Shown: positions 45,318-53,276, numbered from the stretch's first letter. The stretch: 64,000 bases of DNA from UBA1479 sp963972065 (GCA_963972065.1 CAXAVJ010000007.1:8006-72005), one strand, 5' to 3'. Notes: generated by a model from the sequence alone, not told the origin. Numbers and translations: made by a program.

Positions 45318-46497
45318 GGCGAGTCTCCTCTCGCAGGTAGCTTTGGAAGGGGAAGGTGTAGTCCGGCCCGGCGACGGCCCACAGGCCGCCATGAACCTCG
45401 TAGCTGCCGGATCCGTTGTGGCAGATCGGCTCGTACAGCATCAGGGTGCCGTCATGGTGGACCGGCTCAATGCGTTCGACGGCGAGGAAGCTGTCGAGAC
45501 CGCTCCAGGCGAGGCGGTCGCCCAGCACCATTTGTTTCGGCCGCTCACTCTCGGGCGCATAGATGCCGTCCGCCGGCGGTTCCGCCGCGCCATGGATGTC
45601 CGCGAAGAGGGCCAGGGAGCCGGGCTCCTTCATGGCCGCGTACCAGCCGGCCGGATCGGCGGCGACCCAGCCACGGGAGAGGGACCACAGGCGGTGCGCG
45701 CCCGCCACGAAGTAACGTCCGTTGATCAAGAAGGCGCTATGCGGCCCGATGCGGCCGACAAACATGCGGTCGATGCGGTTGACGATGCCGAACGCGCCCT
45801 TCACCAGATCGCCCGGCTGCAGCAGCGCGATGTCGCGGTGTGTTCCATTGGCTAGGGTGACGGGGGTGCCCGCAGGGAAACAGCAGGCACATTGGCAGGC
45901 GCAGGCGCAGGCGCAGGCACAGGCGCAATTGCAGTTGCAGTTGGCATAGCAGTTGTAGTTGTCGTCACCGGGGCCACCCGTGCCCTGGCCGAAGCCGGTG
46001 ACGCTGCGCTGGCGCACGATCATCAGTTCGCTGTCGGACGCCACGGCATATGCGGTGTGCTGCGGTACGTCCCAATTGGCGAGGGGGGTATCGGTCGTCG
46101 TTTGCCCGCCCGCGAAGTCGTAGCCGTTGGGATTGCCGGGATTGGCTTGATTCATGATCGTGCCGCCCTTGCGGTTAGTGGGCGTGCCGCCGATCCCGGG
46201 CCAGGTGTACCAGGCACCGTCCGGCGGCATCCAGAAGGGGTCCCCGTCGCAATTTCCAGTCTTGAGAAGTCCGGTACAATTCTCCGCTCGGACGTCCACG
46301 CGGCGTTCGCGCTTGAAGCCATCGACCGGCTTCCGTGATGGCCCGATGCCGTGCAGGCGGCCGTGGGTCTTGGCGCCCGGGTCGTCCATATGCGTCGTTT
46401 GGCGGTGCAGGCCCATGGTCAATCCGCCGTCGTTGGCCTGCGGCTTTTCCGGGCCTGGGCCGAAATTGCGTGGATCATCGCCGCCTCGCGTGCTCAT
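45259..46497 (-). CDS. Alternating-cysteine tract fused to a Hint (hedgehog/intein) domain
   Basis: A 412-residue protein. Residues 1-180 are Gly/Asn/Thr-rich with two isolated cysteines (74, 83) and no recognised fold. Residues 183-205 hold eleven cysteines, ten of them at every second position from 187 to 205 with Asn, Ala or Gln between. Cys206 starts a Hint domain (CFPAGTPVTLANGTH, then LQPGDLVKG and a block-F-like HRLWSLSRGW). Hint domains cleave themselves at this first Cys, so the tract would become a free or esterified C-terminus. The start overlaps the upstream stop (TGATG). Radical SAM and oxygenase genes follow in the same transcript. Confidence 0.85.
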   Translation of the reverse strand: MSTRGGDDPRNFGPGPEKPQANDGGLTMGLHRQTTHMDDPGAKTHGRLHGIGPSRKPVDGFKRERRVDVRAENCTGLLKTGNCDGDPFWMPPDGAWYTWPGIGGTPTNRKGGTIMNQANPGNPNGYDFAGGQTTTDTPLANWDVPQHTAYAVASDSELMIVRQRSVTGFGQGTGGPGDDNYNCYANCNCNCACACACACACQCACCFPAGTPVTLANGTHRDIALLQPGDLVKGAFGIVNRIDRMFVGRIGPHSAFLINGRYFVAGAHRLWSLSRGWVAADPAGWYAAMKEPGSLALFADIHGAAEPPADGIYAPESERPKQMVLGDRLAWSGLDSFLAVERIEPVHHDGTLMLYEPICHNGSGSYEVHGGLWAVAGPDYTFPFQSYLREETRHDFWHAPRHDPRPAAQLGP

Positions 46498-46901
46498 CAG
46501 TAGTCGACCCCGTCAACGACCACATGGACTGTCTTGTCCACGGTCAGGGTGGTGGTCATGGCTACGGCCAGCATCTCGCCCGCGCCGAGTGTCAGGAAGC
46601 GGCCTGGGTCGGCGGGGACCGACGGGATCACTGTGGGGTCCAGAAGATCGACGGCCGGCGCCCCGTTCACGCGGCCCGAGTTGGTCGGCAACTGGAAGGT
46701 CGCAAGAATGCAGGACGTGGTGCCGTCATTCTTTATCAAGGTGAGCGACGGTGTGGTGTCGTCCGTGGAGGCAGAAACCAGATGCACGCGCGCCCCATTG
46801 GCGCCGGCGGTGAAGATGGTTTGCGCCGTGGTGCCACCACTGTTGGTGATGACGGTGCATTGGGAATTTCGTGCACCAAGGTAATCAGGTGTGGTTGCCA
46901 T
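46497..46901 (-). CDS. Probable phage structural protein
   Basis: A 134-residue beta-rich protein (ATTPDYLGARNSQCTVITNS, HVVVDGVDY end), Thr/Val-rich as in head decoration or tail proteins. No family recognised. It sits between the tail fibre gene (12 bases) and the cysteine-tract gene (one-base overlap), so it is expressed with both. Confidence 0.55.
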   Translation of the reverse strand: MATTPDYLGARNSQCTVITNSGGTTAQTIFTAGANGARVHLVSASTDDTTPSLTLIKNDGTTSCILATFQLPTNSGRVNGAPAVDLLDPTVIPSVPADPGRFLTLGAGEMLAVAMTTTLTVDKTVHVVVDGVDY

Positions 46902-46913
46902 GTCTGGGGCTCC

Positions 46914-47615
46914 TCAAAGTCCGAAGCTGAGCGCCGTCAGATGGGCGCCGTGGGTCAAGGTCGGGTCGTAATGGAGGCTTCCCGCCGGATTGACGGCGAG
47001 CACCGCCCCCGCGTTGCTGCCCGTCGGCGGCGTCACGCTCAGGTCTTCCTGGGCCGACAAGGTGGCGCGCGCCGACGGCGCGTCCGCGTCGTCGAGCAGT
47101 GTCGTGATGAAGGTGGTGGCGGGCAGGCCGCCGATGGACCCGGCGCCGGCCACCGGGTTTCCTTCCGCGTCGAAGGCGAGGAAGGTGCCGCCGCGGGCCG
47201 CGCGGTCCGGCAGGGTCAGCACCGCGTCCGGGTCCGTCGGCGACAGTTGCAGGGAGCGCCGCGTGTCGTCGGCGACCTGCTGCAGGGCGGCGGTAAGAAA
47301 ATCCAATTCATCGTTGATGACGCGCGCCCGGAAGGCACCGGATTCCTGAAAGTCGGCCTGCCGCGCGATGGTCAGCCGGCGGCGCAGGGTAACCGCAACG
47401 CCAACGGCGGGAGCCGTATCAAAAGTGACCTCGCCGCCCAAATCATGTCCGGCGCCGGAAACGGCATAGCCGATTTCTTGCAATGTATCGTCGAGGTAAA
47501 CCTCCAGGTCGGCGACTTTGAAGATGGGGAAGGGATAGGTGAACAGGGTCTGCGTGCCGTCGGCGACGTAACGTTTGCGCGGCGTGATGTCGCCGATCTG
47601 GATATGATCTGCCAT
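46914..47615 (-). CDS. T7-type tail fibre N-terminal protein
   Basis: A 233-residue protein. Residues 15-150 match the T7 gp17 N-terminal attachment domain (RYVADGTQTLFTYPFPIFK, DLEVYLDDTLQ, FQESGAFRARVINDELDFLT). Only about 80 residues follow, ending ALSFGL, so the usual receptor-binding part is missing or encoded elsewhere. It anchors fibres to the tail. Confidence 0.85.
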   Translation of the reverse strand: MADHIQIGDITPRKRYVADGTQTLFTYPFPIFKVADLEVYLDDTLQEIGYAVSGAGHDLGGEVTFDTAPAVGVAVTLRRRLTIARQADFQESGAFRARVINDELDFLTAALQQVADDTRRSLQLSPTDPDAVLTLPDRAARGGTFLAFDAEGNPVAGAGSIGGLPATTFITTLLDDADAPSARATLSAQEDLSVTPPTGSNAGAVLAVNPAGSLHYDPTLTHGAHLTALSFGL

Positions 47616-47666
47616 GGCTTTCTCCGGAATGTCAGCAAAGGATAGAGGGCGGTGGCGCGGGCAGGT

Positions 47667-48053
47667 TTATGGCTGGTCCCGCCATACGCGGATGCCCTTT
47701 TCTACGGATCGGCCGACGACGTAGCCGCCGACGCCGATCTTCAACAGCTCCCACATGTCCGGCGGCAGGGGCAGCATGGGCACGCCGAACCAGGGGTGAA
47801 TGATGTAGTTGTTAGCGACGATGACGCCGAACAGGCACATCAAGAGGGGCCGCCAATTGCGCTGCAGCCAACTGTCCCCCTGGGCCTCGGCGACGATGAC
47901 CTGGGCCGCCGCCTCGATCTCCTTCATCTGGCCGGTCAGCACCATTTCCTGCAGCCGCGACTTGATGCGGGCGGCTTCGTCCTTGTCCTCGACCGCCTGG
48001 TCGATGACGTTGAACAGGCCGCCGATCACGGGGGCGATCAATGCGCTCAGCAT
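47667..48053 (-). CDS. Holin (3TM family)
   Basis: A 128-residue protein starting LSALIAPVIGGLFNVIDQ, with an acidic amphipathic stretch (residues 20-60), a WLQRNWRPLLMCLFGVIVAN membrane segment and a last hydrophobic segment near WELLKIGVGGYVVGRS. This matches the Holin_3TMs family that makes inner-membrane pores for endolysin release. SleB-like hydrolase and spanin-like genes lie just upstream. Confidence 0.85.
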   Translation of the reverse strand: MLSALIAPVIGGLFNVIDQAVEDKDEAARIKSRLQEMVLTGQMKEIEAAAQVIVAEAQGDSWLQRNWRPLLMCLFGVIVANNYIIHPWFGVPMLPLPPDMWELLKIGVGGYVVGRSVEKGIRVWRDQP

Positions 48054-48058
48054 GGCGG

Positions 48059-48505
48059 TCACTCGATATCGGAATAGAACAGGTGACCGCCGATCTCGGC
48101 CGAGGGGGCCTTGCCCCGGGCCCAGGGCGGGTTGGCCGCCTTGGCGTGGTAATGGGTGGCGCCGCCGGTGGGGTCGGCCAGGGTGCCGGCCAGGGCGCGC
48201 CGCGCGATGCGCTGGCAGGACTGGAACACTTGGTTGTCCGCCGCCACGGCCTCGATCTTGGCGCGGTTGGGGTCGCCGGCGTTCCAGCAGGAAAACTGCC
48301 AGGGCCGGCGGCATACCTCTTCCACCGTGCCGCCCCACCAATAGGTTCCGCCGGCGGCGCGCGCCCGGCGCACGCGATTCATGATCACGGCGGCGACGGC
48401 TTCCTTGCCGCGCACGGGCTCGCCCCGCGCCTCGCCGTAGAGGGTGCGGGCCAGGACGTCGGTGGCGCGCTGGGCCGCCTGCGCGTGATCCGGGGATCGG
48501 CTCAT
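48059..48505 (-). CDS. SleB-type cell wall hydrolase (endolysin)
   Basis: A 148-residue hydrolase_2 domain protein. Glu25 in ARTLYGEARGEP is the probable catalytic acid; further conserved parts are VAAVIMNRVRRAR, PWQFSCWNAGDPN and GGATHYHAK. It cleaves peptidoglycan at the end of phage growth. No signal peptide, so it depends on the holin. The start lies one base after the stop of the spanin-like gene. Confidence 0.9.
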   Translation of the reverse strand: MSRSPDHAQAAQRATDVLARTLYGEARGEPVRGKEAVAAVIMNRVRRARAAGGTYWWGGTVEEVCRRPWQFSCWNAGDPNRAKIEAVAADNQVFQSCQRIARRALAGTLADPTGGATHYHAKAANPPWARGKAPSAEIGGHLFYSDIE

Positions 48506-48506
48506 G

Positions 48507-48734
48507 TCAGATTCCTTCGTCGTCGATGGGGGGAAGTTTGTCGGTGGCTGTGCGGCGCATCCGCAGGCGGCCGTCGAGGAAGGCCAGCCCCGTTTCGAAC
48601 TCGTGGCGGGCGTCGTCGAGGGCGGCCCTTTGGACCCGCGCCCGGCGCCCAATCAGAAAAACCAGGGCGACGATCGCGGCCGCATCGGCGACGGCAAGGC
48701 AAAGCGCCCAGCCGCCGGCGGATACCCCAAGCAT
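48507..48734 (-). CDS. Small membrane-anchored protein, possible inner spanin
   Basis: A 75-residue protein with one N-terminal transmembrane helix (about residues 8-28, ALCLAVADAAAIVALVFLIG) and a charged coiled coil (QRAALDDARHEFETGLAFLD). This type-II topology fits a short Rz-like spanin next to holin and endolysin genes. No outer spanin frame was found inside it. Confidence 0.55.
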   Translation of the reverse strand: MLGVSAGGWALCLAVADAAAIVALVFLIGRRARVQRAALDDARHEFETGLAFLDGRLRMRRTATDKLPPIDDEGI

Positions 48735-48736
48735 GG

Positions 48737-48820
48737 TCAGGCCAGCGTCTGCGCGATCATCGCCGCGCACAGCAAAGCGCCCGCCGCGGCCAGGATGGCG
48801 GCCGGGTCATGCCGGTTCAT
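48737..48820 (-). CDS. 27-residue hydrophobic micro-protein in the lysis cluster
   Basis: ATG at 48820 preceded by GGAG at good spacing opens NRHDPAAILAAAGALLCAAM and ends IAQTLA, stopping two bases before the spanin-like ATG. A basic/polar start plus one 19-residue membrane helix suggests a holin-like or antiholin peptide. Supported by ribosome binding site, spacing and context only. Confidence 0.5.
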   Translation of the reverse strand: MNRHDPAAILAAAGALLCAAMIAQTLA

Positions 48821-48917
48821 GGGGGGCTCCTTTTTTCGGGAAGGACGGCGGGCGCAGATCGCCCGTTCGCTGATTGGGGTTATGCCGGATTAGATAACGA
48901 ATGTCAAGAATATTTTC

Positions 48918-49961
48918 CTATATCGCACCAAAATTTCCCCCAGGCATGATGCCGGTGGCCGATTGCAGCAGGGTTCGGCGCCCGGGCTTCGGCGGCTCGA
49001 ACAGGAAGAAGCCCAGGTTGCGGCCCATGGTTTCGGTCAGGCGCCGGGGGCCGGCGGCCTTGAGGACACGACTTAGTGCCGCCTCCGTCTTCGGCCCGAT
49101 GATGCCGTCCTCGCGCAGCGCCGTGAATCCGCGCGGCCCCAACAGCACCTTGCCCAGGTCATTGACCGTCATCTGCAGGCTCTCGCCTTCTTCGGTCGGG
49201 GTTTGCGGGTCGTTCGTCGCGGGATCGCGGAACAATTCGCCGAAGGATGCGGAGGTCGCTTCGCGGAGACCGCCAACCGGCGCGCCGCCCGTAAGGCCGC
49301 GCAGGGCGGCCTCGAAATGGCCAAGGGCGAGGGCTTCCTCAATCTTGGCGGAGCCGAGCCTAGCCGCCGCCGTGCGCAGGGCAGCTCGGGTTTTCGGGCC
49401 TGGGTCGCCGTCGTCGGCCAGATCCTGGAACATCGGTCCCCGGGGCCGGGCGCGGTCCTCAAAGCCGCTGCTGTCCGCGGCTTCGGTTGCCGCCTGATTG
49501 AGGATGGTCAAACCCCGCTGCAGGAACCGGACGGCATCGCGCGGCCCCTGGGTTTCTGAAATATCGGCGACGCGCTCCGCCAAGCGCCCGATAGCGCGGG
49601 ACAGGTCCACGCCATCAATGGTGCGGGCCGGGACGGGGGCCGCGTTGATGGGGCGGCGCGCCGCCGGGGCCACGATTCGGCCAGTCTCATCAGCATCCGC
49701 TAGATCAGTGCCATAGGTGTCGTCGTAGAACGCGCGCTCGAACCGGTCGAGGGTTTCCTTCTCCGCCCCGGCGGGGAGGGCGAGCCGGCGGTCCGCGACC
49801 TGGCGGACCTCAGCCTCGGTCAGATCGCGGGGTGACTTAGCCAGGATATCTTCCAGCCCACCGTCGGAGCGGGTCAACTGGTCGATCAGGGCCTGGCGGT
49901 CAAAGGCGGTGCGCGCACCGCCACCCCGGCGGGCGCGGCGCGCAGTCGGTTTCGCTGTCAT
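48918..49961 (-). CDS. Peptidoglycan-binding-like phage protein
   Basis: A 347-residue protein. Two repeats that look like helical PG_binding modules are seen at about 180-215 (DDGDPGPKTRAALRTAAARL) and 285-315 (REDGIIGPKTEAALSRVLKA). The N-terminal 130 residues are charged and helical. The end (ATGIMPGGNFGAI) is Gly-rich. It is the first gene of the lysis cluster; it could be a structural protein touching the cell wall or a regulatory lysis factor. The 97 bases to the micro-protein hold no gene. Confidence 0.65.
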   Translation of the reverse strand: MTAKPTARRARRGGGARTAFDRQALIDQLTRSDGGLEDILAKSPRDLTEAEVRQVADRRLALPAGAEKETLDRFERAFYDDTYGTDLADADETGRIVAPAARRPINAAPVPARTIDGVDLSRAIGRLAERVADISETQGPRDAVRFLQRGLTILNQAATEAADSSGFEDRARPRGPMFQDLADDGDPGPKTRAALRTAAARLGSAKIEEALALGHFEAALRGLTGGAPVGGLREATSASFGELFRDPATNDPQTPTEEGESLQMTVNDLGKVLLGPRGFTALREDGIIGPKTEAALSRVLKAAGPRRLTETMGRNLGFFLFEPPKPGRRTLLQSATGIMPGGNFGAI

Positions 49962-50300
49962 GGGAATGTCTCCGGAAGGAGGGCGCGCCCATCGGCTCCC
50001 CGCTGGTCAAAGCGGGGCCGGGCGGGCCGGATCGTATGAAGGAAAAATCGCCGGGGAGGATCGGCGCCGAAGCGCGGACACGCCTCGCCCAGTCGATGGA
50101 TGGACCCTACGCGAGGGTCATTTGCAAGTCAAGGAAAATAATCACAATTATATACTTCGCAAACCCCTGAATGAGGTATATCAGGCGGAATCCCGCACAT
50201 GATGTGGGGAGAAGACTCCACTCGCGGGAGATTCTTTGGTAGGCTCAACCTCAACGAACGGTGGTTATTCATCGCCGATGATTGAGAAGGACTTGCCGCA
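49962..50300. other. Divergent intergenic region at the island border
   Basis: No gene is supported in these 339 bases. Composition changes from GC-rich to AT-rich at about 50125. It should carry promoters for the leftward lysis cluster and the rightward antirepressor-like gene. A 10-base word, GAAAATAATC (50134-50143), recurs at the other island edge. Confidence 0.5.
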
Positions 50301-51287
50301 ATGTGCGCGAAGGAAATCAGCAAAAAGACCATAAAAATCAAGTCTTTGGCTCCAAAATCCGGGCTAAAGGAAATCAGCCCCGCCCAAGGGGTTTTAGACC
50401 TCAGCATTGAGAAGGATACAGAAATCGGCGGGATCGGGATGGGGGTGCTTTCCGACGGAACCCCATACCTCAACCAGCGCGGCCTAGCGGCTCTTTGCGG
50501 CGTTCAAAACGCACACATTGGGACGATTAGCAGCCAATGGACTGACAAAGACCAAAAGCCCCGCATAAAATCAATCAAGGGCACGCTGAATAAGGCTGGT
50601 TTTACCTCAATTGAGGCGGCGCACGTTGAAATCATCCACAAAGGAACCGCCAACTTCTGCTATCCCGCTGAAATCTGCCTAGCGGTCCTTGAGTACTATG
50701 CTTTCGATGCCGGCGCTAATTGCACAGACAAGGCCAGAGACAATTTTAGGCTTCTCGCAGGCTCAAAACTCCGAGAGATGATTTACGCCCAGGTCGGATA
50801 CGATCCGACTGGCGCAAACAGGTTTGTCAAATGGCACGAAAGGCTGGAGTTAAATTATCAGTCCGCCCCCAAGGGCTACTTTCATGTGTTTAATGAGGCG
50901 CACACCATCATCTATGAGCTAATCGTAGCCGGGGCGGATATCGGCGAAAAATTTGTTGTTGATATTTCTATCGGTCATCACTGGTCAAAATATTGGGTAG
51001 ACAACGATCTTGAGGGCTCATTCGGGGGCCGAAAAAAATGGCCTCACCACTATCCAGACACCCACCCTCAATCAAAATCAAATCCGCAAGAGTCTTGGTG
51101 TTACCCCCTTGTTTCCCTTGGTGCATATCGTGAGTGGCTTCAGGACACCTATATTGAAGGCGGTAAATTTAGAAAATACCTAACCGACAAGGTGTCAAAA
51201 GGTGACCTTGCTCCATCTGTTGCGCAACTTGCATTAGATACAATTGAACCGAAGCAGATTACCGGCCCCGACCAAGGGATCAATTAG
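50301..51287 (+). CDS. P63C/BRO-like phage-associated protein
   Basis: A 328-residue protein. The N-terminal half has an antirepressor-like DNA-binding look (GTPYLNQRGLAALCGVQNAH, YPAEICLAVLEYYAF), the C-terminal half resembles the P63C domain (RFVKWHERLELNYQSAPKGY, DISIGHHWSKYW, LGAYREWLQDTYIEGGKFRK). Such proteins occur in prophages and islands; function is not settled, with regulation or phage exclusion proposed. Codon use and AT content differ from host genes, indicating transfer. GAGAAGGA lies upstream of the ATG. Confidence 0.5.
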   Translation: MCAKEISKKTIKIKSLAPKSGLKEISPAQGVLDLSIEKDTEIGGIGMGVLSDGTPYLNQRGLAALCGVQNAHIGTISSQWTDKDQKPRIKSIKGTLNKAGFTSIEAAHVEIIHKGTANFCYPAEICLAVLEYYAFDAGANCTDKARDNFRLLAGSKLREMIYAQVGYDPTGANRFVKWHERLELNYQSAPKGYFHVFNEAHTIIYELIVAGADIGEKFVVDISIGHHWSKYWVDNDLEGSFGGRKKWPHHYPDTHPQSKSNPQESWCYPLVSLGAYREWLQDTYIEGGKFRKYLTDKVSKGDLAPSVAQLALDTIEPKQITGPDQGIN

Positions 51288-51429
51288 ACTTTGGCTTATC
51301 GTCACCTTGTCGCGGCTTGGCTATCTCTCGCAGCTTCTCATCAAATTTCCCTTCGCTCTCGTCGCAGCCAAGTTCCTTGGCTTTGTCGATGAACTTCTGG
51401 GCTTGTTCTTTAGACTTTTTATCGATCAA
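51280..51429 (-). CDS. Small conserved-looking protein opposite the DUF3800 gene
   Basis: A 49-residue protein with a TTG start at 51429 (GGAGA six bases upstream). The core SKEQAQKFIDKAKELGCDE is followed by SEGKFDEKLREIAKP. From memory, short proteins with this motif accompany DUF3800 genes in many islands. It is helical, charged and soluble. Its stop overlaps the end of the convergent P63C-like gene, and its start is 15 bases from the divergent DUF3800 start. Confidence 0.55.
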   Translation of the reverse strand: MIDKKSKEQAQKFIDKAKELGCDESEGKFDEKLREIAKPRQGDDKPKSN

Positions 51430-51443
51430 CGGACTCTCCGAAT

Positions 51444-52223
51444 ATGTACAGACTGTATGTCGATGAGGTTGGCACGGATCAGTTGACCAATCTTGATACT
51501 GATAAGGCGCGATACCTTAGCTTGTCGGGTGTCGCAATGCAGTTAGACCATGTGCGCGCCATGCTTGAGCCTCGAATGAACGGCATAAAAGACGACATCT
51601 TTAAGCATGATCCAGATGCCCCGCTTGTGTTCCATAGAAAGAAGATCCTGGGGCTAAAGGGTCCGTTTGGAATCTTGGAAGACAAACAAACCCAGGCTCA
51701 ATTTAACGACCACATCATCAGACTTTTTACCGAATGTGAGTACACGATAATCACCGCCCTTATTGACAAGGATTGGATGCTGAGACAGCGGCACTGGCGG
51801 AAAAATCACCCCTATCACTACCTCATGGAAGTTCTTGTCGAAAAGTATGTCCAGTTTTTAGAGCGCCAAGAGGGCATCGGGGACATCATGCCTGAAGCTC
51901 GTTTGGGAAGGGCTGACGAGGCCCTCCAAGGGGCATTTGAAACGGTTAGGCAAGAGGGAACAGACTTCGTAGACGCTGAACGTATGCAGGCTGCGATACC
52001 CTCAAAGAACCTCAAGTTCCGAACAAAGAGAGATAACATCGCTGGCCTTCAATTTTGTGACTTGCTCGCCCACCCAAGTCACATATATGTACGCAGCCAG
52101 ATGGGGCACGATGTTGCTCTTGGGCCCTTCGCAACACGGATAATTGGCATCCTGCTGCACGATAAGTACGACCGATCACATTGGGGCAAAATCAAAGGGT
52201 ATGGTGTAAAGCACTTTCCATAA
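51444..52223 (+). CDS. DUF3800 protein (RNase H-like fold)
   Basis: A 259-residue protein. The N-terminal YRLYVDEVGTD carries the Asp-Glu of DUF3800, with further acidic positions in ALIDKDW and GLQFCDLLAHP. The fold is RNase H-like and suggests a nuclease, but activity is unproven. DUF3800 genes are frequent in prophages and defence-rich islands. AT-rich codon use matches the neighbouring P63C-like gene. Confidence 0.85.
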   Translation: MYRLYVDEVGTDQLTNLDTDKARYLSLSGVAMQLDHVRAMLEPRMNGIKDDIFKHDPDAPLVFHRKKILGLKGPFGILEDKQTQAQFNDHIIRLFTECEYTIITALIDKDWMLRQRHWRKNHPYHYLMEVLVEKYVQFLERQEGIGDIMPEARLGRADEALQGAFETVRQEGTDFVDAERMQAAIPSKNLKFRTKRDNIAGLQFCDLLAHPSHIYVRSQMGHDVALGPFATRIIGILLHDKYDRSHWGKIKGYGVKHFP

Positions 52224-52227
52224 CAAA

Positions 52228-52247
52228 AACGGGGCCTCAGCCCCGTT
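52228..52247. terminator. Hairpin between DUF3800 gene and transposase
   Basis: AACGGGGC (52228-52235) and GCCCCGTT (52240-52247) form a perfect 8-base stem with a CTCA loop. For leftward transcription it is followed by TTTTTG, so it ends transcripts from the transposase side and probably also those of the DUF3800 gene. Confidence 0.75.
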
Positions 52248-52343
52248 CGATGGATTGATGTACCATCTCCTACCGACCGCCGAAGCATCGGATTGTTGTT
52301 AGCGTACTTGATTCATCCTTTAGAATCAAGTCTTTAATTGCGC

Positions 52344-53276
52344 TTACGCAGGTTGTTGATATGTAATGCGTTTTCCAATTATGCCCCGTAAGAGCGCTTC
52401 CGCTCGTTCAAAATCAGTCACTTCCCGATTGTTGTAGCGGAAGTCGAACTCCGTCAGATACCGCTGCAAGTGCTTCTCGCGGCAGTGCTGATAGATACCC
52501 TTCATGCCGCGCTTGAAAACCGAGAAGTAGTTCTCGACGTTGTTCGTCGTCTGGCCGTGTTTGCCCACGTATTCCTTGCGACCATGGTTGACCGTGCGGT
52601 GGTGAGCGAACTCTTTACCAACCGTCGTATAGATGCGGCTTTCATCCGTGTGCAGATCGCTTTCGCGGCGAACATTGGTAACGAGAATTTCACGCACGGT
52701 CGCAGCGTTGGCGCTGTGAACATGGAACGACCGCGCTTTGCCGCCAGAGATCAGCGCGACCACCGCCCGTTTCTCAGCAGGACCGGACCGGCCCGCTTTC
52801 GTCACCGGCGGAAGATACTTGTTCCGCACACGCGGGGTTTCCAGCTTGCCGATATAGGTCTCATCGGCCTGTACCCATTCACCATCGCCGCCCATCGGTT
52901 CCGGGTTCAAGTCGATCATCGCTTCCCGCAGACGGTGGGCCATAAACCATGCCGTCTTATAGGTGACTTCAAGCGTCCGATGCAGTTGATGAGCGCTGAT
53001 GCCCTTCTTGCTGGACGCCATCAGGTACGCCGCTTGGAACCACTTGTGCAGCGGAACGTGCGAGGACTCGAAAACCGTGCCCACCTTCACCGTGAACTGC
53101 TTGCGGCAATCGCCGCACTTCTTAAGTCCGGGGCGAGTGCTCTTGCCTTTGATCTCGTAGATTTTCCGCTTGCTGCCGCAGTGTGGGCAAACTGGGCCGT
53201 TCGGCCAGATGATGCTTTCCAGCTTGGCAATAGCCGCCTTCTCGCTGTGAAAGTACCGCTTATTGAGAACACTCAT
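52344..53276 (-). CDS. IS1595-family transposase
   Basis: A 310-residue transposase. An N-terminal zinc ribbon (Cys30, Cys33, Cys54, Cys57; CPHCGSK and CGDCRK) precedes the DDE-like core with first Asp138 in VQADETYIG, second Asp in LHTDESRIY and the NNVENYFSVFKRGMKG motif typical of IS1595 (the Asn/His variant at the third position). The frame is intact. Terminal inverted repeats could not be identified, so element ends are not defined; 120 bases upstream of it are AT-rich. Start ATG at 53276; an ATG nine bases upstream is possible. Confidence 0.9.
   Translation of the reverse strand: MSVLNKRYFHSEKAAIAKLESIIWPNGPVCPHCGSKRKIYEIKGKSTRPGLKKCGDCRKQFTVKVGTVFESSHVPLHKWFQAAYLMASSKKGISAHQLHRTLEVTYKTAWFMAHRLREAMIDLNPEPMGGDGEWVQADETYIGKLETPRVRNKYLPPVTKAGRSGPAEKRAVVALISGGKARSFHVHSANAATVREILVTNVRRESDLHTDESRIYTTVGKEFAHHRTVNHGRKEYVGKHGQTTNNVENYFSVFKRGMKGIYQHCREKHLQRYLTEFDFRYNNREVTDFERAEALLRGIIGKRITYQQPA

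Larger units (their letters stand above)
25851..49961 (-). mobile_element. Podovirus-type phage morphogenesis and lysis locus
   Basis: Leftward genes encode, from right to left, PG-binding protein, lysis proteins, T7-type tail fibre, terminase, capsid, tail tubular A and B, portal, scaffold and a transglycosylase-like protein. Many overlaps of start and stop codons mark one phage late region. The edges are set by the last phage-like genes. One rightward fusion gene (36670-38514) interrupts it. No integrase, repressor, DNA polymerase or phage RNA polymerase gene is seen, so this is a defective prophage, a domesticated particle, or a part of a larger dispersed element. Composition is similar to host DNA, which suggests long residence. 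Confidence 0.75.

Noticed and set aside
45880..45951. Cysteine tract as frameshift or sequencing artefact of a simple repeat
   Set aside because: The frame is open on both sides into a proper Hint domain and uses mixed codons (TGC, TGT, AAC, AAT, GCC, CAA), so it is real coding sequence.
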